Source: F23-D06 sp963643165
GTDB lineage: Bacteria > Bacteroidota > Bacteroidia > Bacteroidales > WCHB1-69
DNA length: 64,000 nucleotides
Assembly: GCA_963643165.1 (NCBI GenBank)
Contig: CAVIJD010000009.1
Span: 1 to 64,000, forward strand
Direction of reading: 5' to 3'
Each line of letters begins with the position of its first letter. Positions within the stretch are counted from its first letter, which is position 1. The notes beneath the pieces were generated by a model. That model was given only the letters and a program-made list of their open reading frames with translations. It made no database searches and had not been told where the DNA came from. Made by a program: the position numbers and the translations under genes. Shown here one piece after another: positions 9,352 to 18,245 of the stretch.

Positions 9352-9486
9352 CTGCCGAAATGACTGGCGGCAAGGAATCCGCCTGCATTTTTTTCATGCC
9401 CTTACAATAATAATTTGCGCCCGTTGCCGTTGAACGCTTACCTGCTTTTTTCACCAACAGGCATATTTTACAACATATCTTTTAAG

Positions 9487-10509
9487 ATGAAGCGAAAATC
9501 AATCATTTTCTTGAGCATCATAGGCCTTGTTCTCCTGCTGTTGTGCGGTGCGGCAGGCCTTGTCATATTCGGGCCCAACACGCGGAACCATACAGCCGTC
9601 TCTGTCACCATTCCGCGCAACGCCGACTACGAGCAATTGCTCGACACGTTAGAGAGCCACGGCATCTTGCGGAGCGAGACCACTTTCTTTACGGTTTCCA
9701 AAGCCATGAAGTTCAAAACCGTCCGGGTCGGGCACTATACCATCACGCCCAACATGAGCAACTACAAGTTAGTACGACTGCTGCGTGCCGGCCAGCACTA
9801 TCCCGTCCGGTTTTCATTCAACAACATCAGAACCCTCGACCAGTTTGCAGAAAAAGCTTCCAACACATTCTTTTTCAGCAAAGAAGAGTTACTGAATTTA
9901 CTGCATGACCCTGCCTTCCTGAAAAAATACAACATGGACGTCTTCACCTGTCCGGCGATGTTCATCCCCAACAGTTACGAGTTTTACTACGATGTCACAG
10001 CCGAAGACTTTGTTAACCGCATGTTCCGGTACTATCAGTTATTCTGGGACAAAAACCGGCTTGAGCGGGCCGAAGCCATCGGACTCACCCCCGTAGAGGT
10101 TGTGACCTTGGCCTCGATTGTTGAAGAAGAAAACAGCCGTGCCAAAGAAAAGGCCGTCATTGCCGGGCTCTATATGAACCGCCTGAAAAAAAACATGCTT
10201 TTGCAGTCGGACCCCACCGTCAAGTTTGCCCTTCGCGACTTCTCGCGCCAGCGGATCCTGAACGCCGACTTGCAGATAGACTCTCCGTACAACACCTACA
10301 AATTCAAGGGATTGCCGCCCGGGCCCATACGCTTCCCCGAGGCTTCCACGGTTGACTCCGTGCTTCATTATGCACACCATAATTATCTGTATATGTGTGC
10401 CAAGGAAGACTTTTCGGGATACCACAACTTTACGCCAAGCGCAAGCCAACATGCCCGGAATGCCATGCGGTACCGGGCTGCATTGAACAGACGCAACATC
10501 AAACGCTGA
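9487..10509 (+). CDS. mltG: endolytic murein transglycosylase MltG (YceG-like)
   Basis: Inner-membrane endolytic transglycosylase that cuts nascent glycan strands. The protein is 340 residues, with one N-terminal membrane segment (SIIFLSIIGLVLLLLCGAAGLVIF), a LysM-like region, then the YceG core containing VTLASIVEEE with the catalytic glutamate and YMNRLKKNM/LQSDPTVKFAL. The start at 9487 (MKRKSIIF) places the membrane anchor at the N-terminus; an earlier in-frame TTG at 9415 gives a poor extension. Followed after 12 bases by the ROK kinase. Divergent from secA. Confidence 0.93.
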   Translation: MKRKSIIFLSIIGLVLLLLCGAAGLVIFGPNTRNHTAVSVTIPRNADYEQLLDTLESHGILRSETTFFTVSKAMKFKTVRVGHYTITPNMSNYKLVRLLRAGQHYPVRFSFNNIRTLDQFAEKASNTFFFSKEELLNLLHDPAFLKKYNMDVFTCPAMFIPNSYEFYYDVTAEDFVNRMFRYYQLFWDKNRLERAEAIGLTPVEVVTLASIVEEENSRAKEKAVIAGLYMNRLKKNMLLQSDPTVKFALRDFSRQRILNADLQIDSPYNTYKFKGLPPGPIRFPEASTVDSVLHYAHHNYLYMCAKEDFSGYHNFTPSASQHARNAMRYRAALNRRNIKR

Positions 10510-10521
10510 ACAATTTTTATT

Positions 10522-11463
10522 ATGAAAGACAAAAACAGCATCGGCATAGACATCGGCGGCACCAACACCGTCTTCGGACTTGTAGAAGGCGACGGCAACA
10601 TTGTGGCGAGGAGTGCCATCAAGACCCAAGAGTACCGCACCATAGCGCAGTACATCGGGGCGATAGAGGAAAACATAGTCCGGCTGACGGCCACCTGCGG
10701 CACTGGCAGCGTGTGCGGCATCGGCATTGGGGCGCCAAGCGGCAACTTCTACAAAGGCTGCATCGAGGCACAGGCCGCCAACCTGCCCATCAAAGAGCAC
10801 ATCCCGCTGAAGCAGTTATTGGAACACGACCTGCATTTGCCCGTCACGGTGGACAATGACGCCAATGCTGCCGCATACGGCGAACTGATGTTCGGCGGGG
10901 CTGTGGGCATGCGCGACATCATTATGATCACCCTCGGCACCGGCGTGGGCAGTGGCATCGTGGTTGACGGGAAACTCGTACACGGCCATTCGGGGCTTGC
11001 CGGCGAACTCGGTCACAGCACCGTGTTTCCCGACGGCAGAACCTGCCACTGCGGACGAAAAGGCTGCCTCGAAGCATACGCCTCGGCTGACGGCATTTGC
11101 AACAATTACAAAGAACTGCTTGAGCATCAAGGAAATCCGCTCACACCAGCACAGGCAGAGACGCTAACTTGCAAGCAAATCGGCGAACTTGCCGCGAGTG
11201 GCGACTCCACGGCAGCGGCGGCTTACGACCGGACCGCTTACGCCTTAGGCATCGCGCTCGCCAATGCAGTGAACTTCTCCTCGCCGCAAGCCATATTCCT
11301 GACCGGCGGACCTACGCGCGTAGGTGACATACTCTTGAAACCGCTGCGCAAGCATTTCAGCGAACATCTGCTCTTTCTGTATCAGGGCACTGTAACCTTG
11401 CAACGCTCTGCCCTCCCCGACAGCGATGCCGCCTTGCTGGGTGCCGCTGCCCTGTGCTTGTAA
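10522..11463 (+). CDS. ROK family sugar kinase (glucokinase-like)
   Basis: ATP-dependent hexose kinase of the ROK family, 313 residues. The phosphate-binding IGIDIGGTNTVFGLV is at the N-terminus. The second DNDANAAAYGE motif carries the catalytic aspartate, and LGTGVGSGIVVDG forms the core. The ROK zinc signature is intact, with GELGH followed by CHCGRKGCLEAYAS, which supports an active enzyme rather than a ROK repressor; no DNA-binding domain is present. Glucose is the commonest substrate, but N-acetyl sugars or fructose cannot be excluded. Probably co-transcribed with mltG (12-base gap). Confidence 0.88.
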   Translation: MKDKNSIGIDIGGTNTVFGLVEGDGNIVARSAIKTQEYRTIAQYIGAIEENIVRLTATCGTGSVCGIGIGAPSGNFYKGCIEAQAANLPIKEHIPLKQLLEHDLHLPVTVDNDANAAAYGELMFGGAVGMRDIIMITLGTGVGSGIVVDGKLVHGHSGLAGELGHSTVFPDGRTCHCGRKGCLEAYASADGICNNYKELLEHQGNPLTPAQAETLTCKQIGELAASGDSTAAAAYDRTAYALGIALANAVNFSSPQAIFLTGGPTRVGDILLKPLRKHFSEHLLFLYQGTVTLQRSALPDSDAALLGAAALCL

Positions 11464-11872
11464 CAGCGTTTTAAAAACAAAGCGACGAAAGACTGCGAAG
11501 TGTTTGCGGTGAGGATGGAATCATACAGAACCCAATATTCCATAGTTCCACATTCTCAAACCTAATCAGGCTTAAGAAACAAGACTACAAATACATAAAG
11601 AGCCAAATATGCCTGAAGAAACACGTTTAGTGTGATGTAAGAAGAAAAATATCAACACAAAATTGTTTGTAACATATCCGTCCTGATTCCTTTCAGTTTG
11701 CACCTTTTTTTGCTATTTTAGCCGCCTCATAATGCTACGCCGAAAAAACAGACAACTGTTTTTAGCATAAACCATTACGAGTGCTCTTCAGACAACAGAG
11801 TCCGAATTTCGCGCAGCATTCATTATGAGAAGAAAAAAAGAAGCACGAACATAAAAACGCTGACCTTTGCCT
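11464..11872 (+). other. 409-base gap ahead of nrdJ: near-consensus -7 and a structured leader
   Basis: No gene seen. TATTTTAG at 11714-11721 is one base off TAnnTTTG, with TTTG at 11697-11700 too close to be a normal -33. Behind it lies a two-part hairpin: ATGCTA (11732-11737) pairs with TAGCAT (11763-11768), and inside AAAACAG (11745-11751) pairs with CTGTTTT (11756-11762) around an ACAA loop. The remaining 105 bases to the ATG are A-rich. I saw no B12-box-like (GCCACTG) element and no obvious NrdR box. Confidence 0.5.
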
Positions 11873-14548
11873 ATGAGTGATTTATCCCTTTTTGGATCAA
11901 ACAATAACACCGCCCCGGACGAGAACACACCTGAAAGCCAAACCACGCCTGACAACACGGGGCAAACCATGCCACAAGCATCAGGAAACGCCGCATCGCA
12001 GCCAGAGAACCGCAAAACTTACAGCAAGACAGAAATCTTTGCCGATGTGGTGAACTATTTCGGCGGCGATGAACTGGCGGCCGGCGTGTGGATTGACAAG
12101 TACGCGCTCAAAGACAAGGACGGCAACCTTGTGGAACGGACGCCCGAAGAGATGCACCACCGTCTGGCACGCGAGTTTGCCCGCATCGAGGGCCGCTATG
12201 TGAACCCGATGGGCGAGGAGTTCATCTTCTCGCTGTTCGACCGTTTCAAATACGTCATCCCACAAGGCAGCCCGATGGCCGGCCTCGGCAACAACGACCA
12301 GATTGTCTCCCTCTCCAACTGCTTTGTCATCGGCAATGCCAGCAACTCAGACTCTTACGGCGGCATCATGAAGATGGACGAAGAACAGGTGCAGTTGATG
12401 AAACGGCGCGGCGGCGTGGGTCACGACCTTTCCGACATCCGCCCGGCAGGCAGCCGCGTGCAGAACTGCGCCCTGAGCTCCACCGGCGTGGTGCCCTTTA
12501 TGGAACGCTACTCCAACTCCACGCGCGAGGTGGCGCAAGACGGCAGACGCGGAGCCCTTATGCTCTCTATTGCCATCCGGCACCCGGATTCCGAACAGTT
12601 CATCGATGCCAAAATGACCGAGGGCAAGGTCACCGGCGCCAATGTCTCCGTCAAAATCGACGACGACTTTATGGAGTGCGTGCGCAACAACACCCCTTAC
12701 GTTCTGCGGTATCCCGTAGATTCTGCCAACCCCGTCTTCACAAAGGAGATTGATGCCACAAAACTTTGGAAGAAAATCATACACAATGCCTGGAAGTCGG
12801 CTGAACCCGGCATCCTCTATTGGGACACCATCCTGCGCGAGTCGGTGCCCGACTGCTACAAGGACGAGGGCTTCGGCACCGTATCTACGAACCCCTGCGG
12901 AGAAATCCCGCTCTGCCCGTACGACAGCTGCCGCCTGATAGCCATGAATCTCTACAGTTATGTGGAGAACCCCTTTACAGACAAAGCCTATTTCAACATG
13001 TCGCTCTTCAAAGAACACGTCCAGTACGCCCAAAGGCTGATGGACGACCTCATCGACCTTGAGATGGAGAAGATTGACAGAATTTTGGAAAAGATTGAAA
13101 GCGACCCCGAAAGCGACGACATCAAGCGGGTGGAGAAAGAACTCTGGCTCAAGATCCGGCTACAGTCTTCAAAAGGACGACGCACCGGCCTTGGCATCAC
13201 GGGCGAGGGCGACATGCTTGCCGCGTTGAACATCCGCTACGGCTCCGACGAGGGCAATGCCTTCTCAACGGAGGTCCACAAGCAACTGGCACTCGCGGCT
13301 TACCGTTCCTCGGTGACCATGGCCAAAGAGCGCGGGGCTTTCCCCATCTACAGTTGCATAAAAGAGGGACACAACCCCTTCATCCAACGGTTGCGCCAAG
13401 CCGACCCGAAACTTTATGAGGACATGATCCGCTACGGACGCCGCAACATCGCCCTGCTGACCATCGCGCCCACAGGCAGCGTGAGCATCTGCACCCAAAC
13501 CACCTCCGGACTCGAACCGGCATTCAACGTCATCTACAAACGCCGCCGGAAAGTCAACCCGAACGACATGTCTATCAAGAAGACTACCGTAAAAGACGTG
13601 ATGGGCGACAGTTTTGAAGAGTATCTCGTCTTTCACCAGAAGTTCCTCAAATGGGCCGAAGTCAACGGCTACACTTACGAGCAAATGACCCAAATGGATG
13701 AAAAAGAGCTCCAACAACTGGTGGAAAAGTCGCCGTACTATAAATCTACTGCCGCCGACACCGACTATCTCAAAAAGGTAGAGTTACAAGGTTCTGTGCA
13801 GAAATGGGTTGACCACTCCATCTCCGTCACCGTGAATTTGCCCGCCGACATCTCGGAGCAGACCGTAGCCGACCTCTACATGAAGGCTTGGCAAGTAGGC
13901 TGCAAAGGGCTCACCGTATATCGGGAGGGCTCGCGCGACGGCGTGCTCATCACCCAGACAAGCGAGAAAAAAACCGAAAAAGCCGCTGCCCAGTCCAAGA
14001 ATTTCAAACGCCCCAAAGAACTGCAAGCCGACATTATCCACTTCAAGAACAACAACGAGGACTGGGTCGCCTATATCGGACTTTACAACGACAAACCTTA
14101 CGAAATCTTCACAGGAAAAACCGGCGAGGAGAATTTCCAACTGCCCAAATGGGTGGAACACGGGTTCATCATCAAAAACAGGCACGAGGACGGCACTAAG
14201 TCGTACGACTTCAGATACTACGACAAGGCCGGATATGAAGTCATCTTGCGCGGACTTGACCGCTGTTTCAACCAGGAGTTCTGGAATTATGCCAAGATGA
14301 CCTCCGCATTGCTGCGCAACGGCATACCGGTCAACAACATCGTCAACATCATCTCCGGACTCAACTTCAGACAAGAGAGCATCAACTCGTGGCGCAACGG
14401 CGTATGCCGGGCACTCAAGAAGTTCATTCAGGACGGCACCAAACAGAAAGGCGTGGAATGTCCAAACTGCCACCGCCTTGACTCTATGGAGTTCAAAGAG
14501 GGCTGCCTTGTTTGCTCCAATTGCGGATACTCTAAATGCGGTTCATAA
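11873..14548 (+). CDS. nrdJ: adenosylcobalamin-dependent (class II) ribonucleotide reductase
   Basis: Reduces ribonucleotides to deoxyribonucleotides using a B12 radical, without O2. 891 residues from the ATG at 11873. Conserved text includes SLSNCFVIGNA (active-site cysteine of the redox pair), KRRGGVGHDLSDIRP, NPCGEIPLCPYDSC (radical cysteine and glutamate), RTGLGITGEGDML and APTGSVSICTQTTSG. After the barrel, about residues 700-830 form a TSCPD-type domain beginning KRPKELQADI. The C-terminus carries four paired cysteines (CPNC...CSNCGYSKC), a zinc-ribbon/reducing tail that hands electrons to the active site. The in-frame TTG at 11867 is a less likely start. Followed 18 bases later by a LutA-like protein. 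Confidence 0.95.
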   Translation: MSDLSLFGSNNNTAPDENTPESQTTPDNTGQTMPQASGNAASQPENRKTYSKTEIFADVVNYFGGDELAAGVWIDKYALKDKDGNLVERTPEEMHHRLAREFARIEGRYVNPMGEEFIFSLFDRFKYVIPQGSPMAGLGNNDQIVSLSNCFVIGNASNSDSYGGIMKMDEEQVQLMKRRGGVGHDLSDIRPAGSRVQNCALSSTGVVPFMERYSNSTREVAQDGRRGALMLSIAIRHPDSEQFIDAKMTEGKVTGANVSVKIDDDFMECVRNNTPYVLRYPVDSANPVFTKEIDATKLWKKIIHNAWKSAEPGILYWDTILRESVPDCYKDEGFGTVSTNPCGEIPLCPYDSCRLIAMNLYSYVENPFTDKAYFNMSLFKEHVQYAQRLMDDLIDLEMEKIDRILEKIESDPESDDIKRVEKELWLKIRLQSSKGRRTGLGITGEGDMLAALNIRYGSDEGNAFSTEVHKQLALAAYRSSVTMAKERGAFPIYSCIKEGHNPFIQRLRQADPKLYEDMIRYGRRNIALLTIAPTGSVSICTQTTSGLEPAFNVIYKRRRKVNPNDMSIKKTTVKDVMGDSFEEYLVFHQKFLKWAEVNGYTYEQMTQMDEKELQQLVEKSPYYKSTAADTDYLKKVELQGSVQKWVDHSISVTVNLPADISEQTVADLYMKAWQVGCKGLTVYREGSRDGVLITQTSEKKTEKAAAQSKNFKRPKELQADIIHFKNNNEDWVAYIGLYNDKPYEIFTGKTGEENFQLPKWVEHGFIIKNRHEDGTKSYDFRYYDKAGYEVILRGLDRCFNQEFWNYAKMTSALLRNGIPVNNIVNIISGLNFRQESINSWRNGVCRALKKFIQDGTKQKGVECPNCHRLDSMEFKEGCLVCSNCGYSKCGS

Positions 14549-14566
14549 TCAAGTAAATGCAGAATA

Positions 14567-15319
14567 ATGGATAGCAACAGCAACATCGTCAATTTATTCA
14601 TCCCTTGCCAGATGGACATGTTCCAGCCGAACACGGCATTCAGCGTCATCACCATACTGGAACGCATCGGCATCAGAGGCCAGTACATTGAAGAGCAAAC
14701 CTGCTGCGGACGGCGCTTCTTTTTGGAGGGCGAATTGGAATATGCCCAAGATTTGAGCAGTCAGATAATGCAGAATTATAACGGTTACAACGGTAAAGTA
14801 AAACTACCGCTTGTGATTCCCGACTGCAGTTGTGCAGGATATATGAAAAAAGAGTACCGGAATGTTTTAAAAAATGTGGTTCTGCCGCAAGAACTCGACC
14901 AATTTGTTTCAAACGTCTGGGAACTGTGCGACTACATTGTCAACGTCAAACACATTGAGTGTCTTGAGAACTCCTTTGAGGGCGATGTCTTCTATTTCAA
15001 GTCTTGCGCCGCTCGCAACCTCTACCCCTCGAATGATGCACCTGAAACCTTGCTGCGCAACACAAAAGGGCTCAACTTGATGCTAAACGAAGAGATAAAC
15101 ACCTGTTGCGGTGCAAACGGACGTTTTGCCTTGTCAAATCCCAACGACATGGAGTGCCTCACGGGAGAGATTGTCAGAAAAATCACAGAAACTTCGCACA
15201 TCGACTACATCACCTCCACCGACATCCATTGCCTTCAACATATAGACGCCTACAAGGAAGCGCACAACCTGGACTTTGAAGTCATCCACATTGCCGACAT
15301 TCTAAAAGGGGAACAATAA
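14567..15319 (+). CDS. LutA/HdrB-like protein with two CCG (cysteine-rich) domains
   Basis: A 250-residue (Fe-S)-binding protein of the LutA/YkgE class. Two repeats of the cysteine-rich domain are visible. The first has PCQMD near the N-terminus, TCCGRRF near residue 45 and DCSCAGYMKKEY near residue 84. The second has FKSCAARN, NTCCGANGRF and HCLQHIDAYKE. LutA proteins work with LutB and LutC in lactate oxidation, but no lutB or lutC gene is adjacent, so the partner and substrate are unclear. It follows nrdJ by 18 bases, probably on the same message. A terminator at 15372 closes the unit. Confidence 0.75.
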   Translation: MDSNSNIVNLFIPCQMDMFQPNTAFSVITILERIGIRGQYIEEQTCCGRRFFLEGELEYAQDLSSQIMQNYNGYNGKVKLPLVIPDCSCAGYMKKEYRNVLKNVVLPQELDQFVSNVWELCDYIVNVKHIECLENSFEGDVFYFKSCAARNLYPSNDAPETLLRNTKGLNLMLNEEINTCCGANGRFALSNPNDMECLTGEIVRKITETSHIDYITSTDIHCLQHIDAYKEAHNLDFEVIHIADILKGEQ

Positions 15320-15371
15320 GTTTCTTTCTTCAGAGAATTTTTTCAGAAAAGATTCAGAAAACCACATAAAT

Positions 15372-15402
15372 AAAAAAGGCCCTCTTGGGAAGGACCTTTT
15401 TT
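15372..15402. terminator. bidirectional terminator between the LutA-like gene and rpmA
   Basis: AAAAAAGG (15372-15379) pairs with CCTTTTTT (15395-15402) around a partly paired GC-rich centre. The A and T tracts make it work in both directions between convergent genes. Confidence 0.8.
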
Positions 15403-15430
15403 AAAATCAAACATTATGAACAAAATATCA

Positions 15431-15700
15431 TTAGTTCCGCGTCTCCTGAGCAGGAATCACAGAAACATATGATCTATCCTTGTGGGTTTTCTTGAAAGAG
15501 ACGGTTCCATCGATAAGAGCATACAACGTATGATCTCTTCCCATACCTACATTCTGTCCCGGATTGTGAACCGTACCTCTTTGGCGAACGATGATGTTGC
15601 CAGCTTTGGCGAATTGACCGCCAAATATTTTAAGACCCAATCTTTTGCTTGCTGATTCGCGGCCGTTCTGTGAACTGCCGACGCCTTTTTTATGTGCCAT
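15431..15700 (-). CDS. rpmA: 50S ribosomal protein bL27
   Basis: Large-subunit protein near the peptidyl-transferase centre. 89 residues, beginning MAHKKGVGSSQNGRES and containing the invariant RLGLKIFGGQ and GNIIVRQRGT stretches. The N-terminus starts directly as the mature type, without the Firmicutes-style leader that needs cleavage. Second gene of the rplU-rpmA pair, 29 bases downstream of rplU. Confidence 0.98.
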   Translation of the reverse strand: MAHKKGVGSSQNGRESASKRLGLKIFGGQFAKAGNIIVRQRGTVHNPGQNVGMGRDHTLYALIDGTVSFKKTHKDRSYVSVIPAQETRN

Positions 15701-15729
15701 ATTCTATTTTCTTTTTTAATTAATGATAA

Positions 15730-16041
15730 CTATAAGGTAATGTCATCAATTTTAATGGAGGTCAGATACTGACGATGACCATTCAATTTCTGAAAACCTT
15801 TTCTTCTTCTTTTCTTGAAAACGAGGACTTTGTCGCCTTTGAGGTGTTTGAGCACCGTTGCGGTAACAGAAGCACCGGAAACGGTAGGCGTACCAACTTT
15901 GACGTTGCCGTCATTTTCAACCAACAGTACGCTGTCAAACTTCACTTGCGTACCCTCTTCAGCCTGAAGGCGCTGAACATAGACCTTGCGGTCTTTTTCA
16001 ATCTTGAATTGCTGCCCGGCTATCTCTACAATTGCATACAT
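15730..16041 (-). CDS. rplU: 50S ribosomal protein bL21
   Basis: Large-subunit protein binding 23S rRNA. 103 residues from ATG at 16041 (MYAIVEIAGQQFKIEKD); the frame stays open upstream but would run through the promoter. The C-terminal VLVFKKRRRKGFQKLNGHRQ basic stretch is typical. Order rplU-rpmA is the common bacterial arrangement. Expressed from the strong promoter at 16080-16110. Confidence 0.97.
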   Translation of the reverse strand: MYAIVEIAGQQFKIEKDRKVYVQRLQAEEGTQVKFDSVLLVENDGNVKVGTPTVSGASVTATVLKHLKGDKVLVFKKRRRKGFQKLNGHRQYLTSIKIDDITL

Positions 16042-16079
16042 TATTTTATCTGTTTTTTTGTTTGTTCTTAAAACGGCTG

Positions 16080-16110
16080 CAAAAATAGAAAAATTATCAT
16101 TACGTGCAAA
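16080..16110 (-). promoter_or_regulatory. rplU-rpmA promoter, exact Bacteroidota consensus
   Basis: On the minus strand TTTG (16110-16107), 19 bases, then TATTTTTG (16087-16080): an exact -33/-7 match with optimal spacing, about 40 bases ahead of the rplU start. Confidence 0.85.
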
Positions 16111-16170
16111 TAGTCTGCAATTTTTTTTGACGATTTTCGTTATTTTCTCTGTATGGCATTGAAAATATAT

Positions 16171-17286
16171 ATGAAAATGAACAAGACAAACATCATTAAG
16201 CATTTGATTATCAGTCTTATAGTGTTTTTATCATATTCCGTGACAACTTTGGCACAAACATCCGGCGGGCGATACGAAATGGTAGATTTGACCCGTGCGG
16301 CCGAAGAGTCCGTGAATGCAGTAGTATATATAAAGACGGAATTTATGCAGAAAAATTCTGCTTGGGACGACTTTTTCGGGGGCACGATATGGGAGAATCT
16401 GTTCGGTTCCGCACCGAGTCTCTATCCGGTTCAGGCTGCGGGTTCAGGCGTGATTGTCTCCGCCGACGGCTACATCATCACGAACAACCATGTAGTAGAA
16501 GATGCGGTCCGCGCCACCATCACGCTGAATGACAAACGCGAATACCAGGGCACCATCGTGGGAACCGATCCCGTCTCCGACCTTGCCCTTATCAAAATAG
16601 AAGAAAAAGGGCTTCCCTATCTTGAATTTGCCAATTCCGACTCCGTCAAGATCGGGCAATGGGTGCTGGCCGTCGGCAATCCGATGAACCTCACCTCAAC
16701 CGTCACCGCGGGCATCATCAGTGCCAAGTCGCGCCTGCTCAACACCACCACGGGGCGCGTCAAAACGGAAGAGACCTACTTGCAGACAGACGCCGCCGTC
16801 AACTCGGGCAACAGCGGCGGTGCGTTGGTCAATGCTTCAGGCAAACTCATCGGCGTCAACACGGCCATTGCCTCCGGCAACGGATACTATACAGGCTACT
16901 CGTTCGCCATCCCCTCCAATATTGTCAAGAAAGTCTATGATGACCTGAAAAAATACGGCAAGGTGCAGTCTGCCTTTTTGGGTGTCTCCATAGCCGAACT
17001 GAATGCGTCCTTGGCCAAAGAATACGGTCTCGACGACGTGCGCGGCGTCTATATCGCCGAAATTGCCACCGACGGCGCCGCCGCCAACAACGACTTTCAG
17101 GAAGGCGACGTAATCGTTGAGATCTGCGGACTGCCCACCAACAGCCTCGCTGAAGTGCGCAACGTGCTCAAAACAAAATCTCCCGGCGATGTCGTATCCG
17201 TCACCATCATCCGAAATCACGAAAAAAAACACCGGCATGTAACTTTATTGAACAGCGAGGGTACAACGGAGATTATCGGAGAATAA
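16171..17286 (+). CDS. HtrA/DegP-like periplasmic serine protease
   Basis: Trypsin-like envelope protease with one PDZ domain, 371 residues from the start used. An N-terminal hydrophobic segment (HLIISLIVFLSYSVTTLA) acts as signal peptide or anchor. The triad is complete: His107 (TNNHVVED), Asp137 (SDLALIKI) and Ser215 (NSGNSGGAL). The PDZ domain follows at about 265-355 (GVYIAEIATDG, FQEGDVIVEICG). Bacteroidota DegP often has two PDZ domains; this short form resembles DegS-type proteins with one. ATGs at 16153, 16171 and 16177 are all possible; I used the middle one because it leaves a short basic n-region. Divergent from rplU; rpoD follows 78 bases later. Confidence 0.9.
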   Translation: MKMNKTNIIKHLIISLIVFLSYSVTTLAQTSGGRYEMVDLTRAAEESVNAVVYIKTEFMQKNSAWDDFFGGTIWENLFGSAPSLYPVQAAGSGVIVSADGYIITNNHVVEDAVRATITLNDKREYQGTIVGTDPVSDLALIKIEEKGLPYLEFANSDSVKIGQWVLAVGNPMNLTSTVTAGIISAKSRLLNTTTGRVKTEETYLQTDAAVNSGNSGGALVNASGKLIGVNTAIASGNGYYTGYSFAIPSNIVKKVYDDLKKYGKVQSAFLGVSIAELNASLAKEYGLDDVRGVYIAEIATDGAAANNDFQEGDVIVEICGLPTNSLAEVRNVLKTKSPGDVVSVTIIRNHEKKHRHVTLLNSEGTTEIIGE

Positions 17287-17364
17287 AAAGCACCGGCATT
17301 TGATGACATCAACAAAATCATTCCTATAGGTTAAAATTTTATATCTTTTTATTATATATATTGT

Positions 17365-18225
17365 ATGAGACAATTAAAAATTTCAAAATCCATCACCAAC
17401 CGCGATTCTGCTTCATTAGACCGTTATCTTGCCGACATCGGCAAGGAGAGCATGATCAGCGCAGAGGAGGAAGTAGAATTGGCGCGCAAAATCAAAGCGG
17501 GCGACGAGGAGGCCTTGAATAAACTGACCACCACAAACCTGCGGTTTGTGGTTTCTGTGGCAAAACAGTACCAAAACCAGGGCATCAGTTTGCAAGACCT
17601 CATCAACGAGGGGAACGTTGGCCTGATAAAGGCCGCCAAGCGTTTTGACGAGACCCGCGGCTTCAAGTTCATCTCATACGCAGTTTGGTGGATCCGCCAG
17701 TCTATCCTGCAAGCTATTGCAGACCAGTCACGCATCGTACGTCTTCCGCTCAACCAAGTCGGCGTAATCAACAAAATAAAGAAAGAGACTGCCCGTCTGG
17801 AGCAGACCCTCAAACGTCTGCCCACCACCGAGGAGATTGCCGAGGCCATTGACATGCCCGTGTATAAGGTTTCCGAAATCATGAAGATGAACAACCACCC
17901 GCAGTCTATCGACTCGCCCATCTCCCCGAACGAGGAGACCCGCTTTGTGGACATCTTCGTACACGACAACGACGAAGACACGGACAACATCCTGATTAAG
18001 GAGTCCCTCTCCTCCGAGATCCACGACCTTTTGAAGACCCTGCCCGACAAAGAGCAGGAGGTGCTGAAACTCTTCTATGGCATTGACACCTCGCACGAAC
18101 ACACTCTTGACGAGATCGGCGACCGTATGGAACTGTCGAGAGAGCGGGTCAGACAAATCAAAGAGCGCGCCCTGAAACGTCTGCGCCAAAACAGCAAGAA
18201 CAAGAACCTAAAAAGTTACCTATAG
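17365..18225 (+). CDS. rpoD: primary RNA polymerase sigma factor (sigma-70, Bacteroides sigma-ABfr type)
   Basis: Vegetative sigma factor, 286 residues. This is the short form without region 1.1 that is the primary sigma in Bacteroidota. It shows region 1.2 (LDRYLADIGKESMISAEEE), region 2 with FDETRGFKFISYAVWWIRQS for -10 recognition and melting, region 3, and region 4.2 (LSRERVRQIKERALKRLRQ) for -35 binding. It would read the TTTG/TAnnTTTG promoters found throughout this window. Its own upstream region (17287-17364) is A/T-rich with TATCTTTT, one base off the -7 element. Confidence 0.96.
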   Translation: MRQLKISKSITNRDSASLDRYLADIGKESMISAEEEVELARKIKAGDEEALNKLTTTNLRFVVSVAKQYQNQGISLQDLINEGNVGLIKAAKRFDETRGFKFISYAVWWIRQSILQAIADQSRIVRLPLNQVGVINKIKKETARLEQTLKRLPTTEEIAEAIDMPVYKVSEIMKMNNHPQSIDSPISPNEETRFVDIFVHDNDEDTDNILIKESLSSEIHDLLKTLPDKEQEVLKLFYGIDTSHEHTLDEIGDRMELSRERVRQIKERALKRLRQNSKNKNLKSYL

Positions 18226-18245
18226 CCGATTCTCTACCTCAGCCG

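Noticed and set aside
6186..9410. 1074-codon open frame antisense to secA
   Set aside because: It mirrors secA codon phase, has no recognisable protein family, and secA itself has every expected motif. GC-rich third positions often leave the antisense frame open.
11464..11872. Cobalamin riboswitch ahead of nrdJ
   Set aside because: Looked for because nrdJ is B12-dependent; no B12-box-like sequence or the long multi-stem layout was seen.
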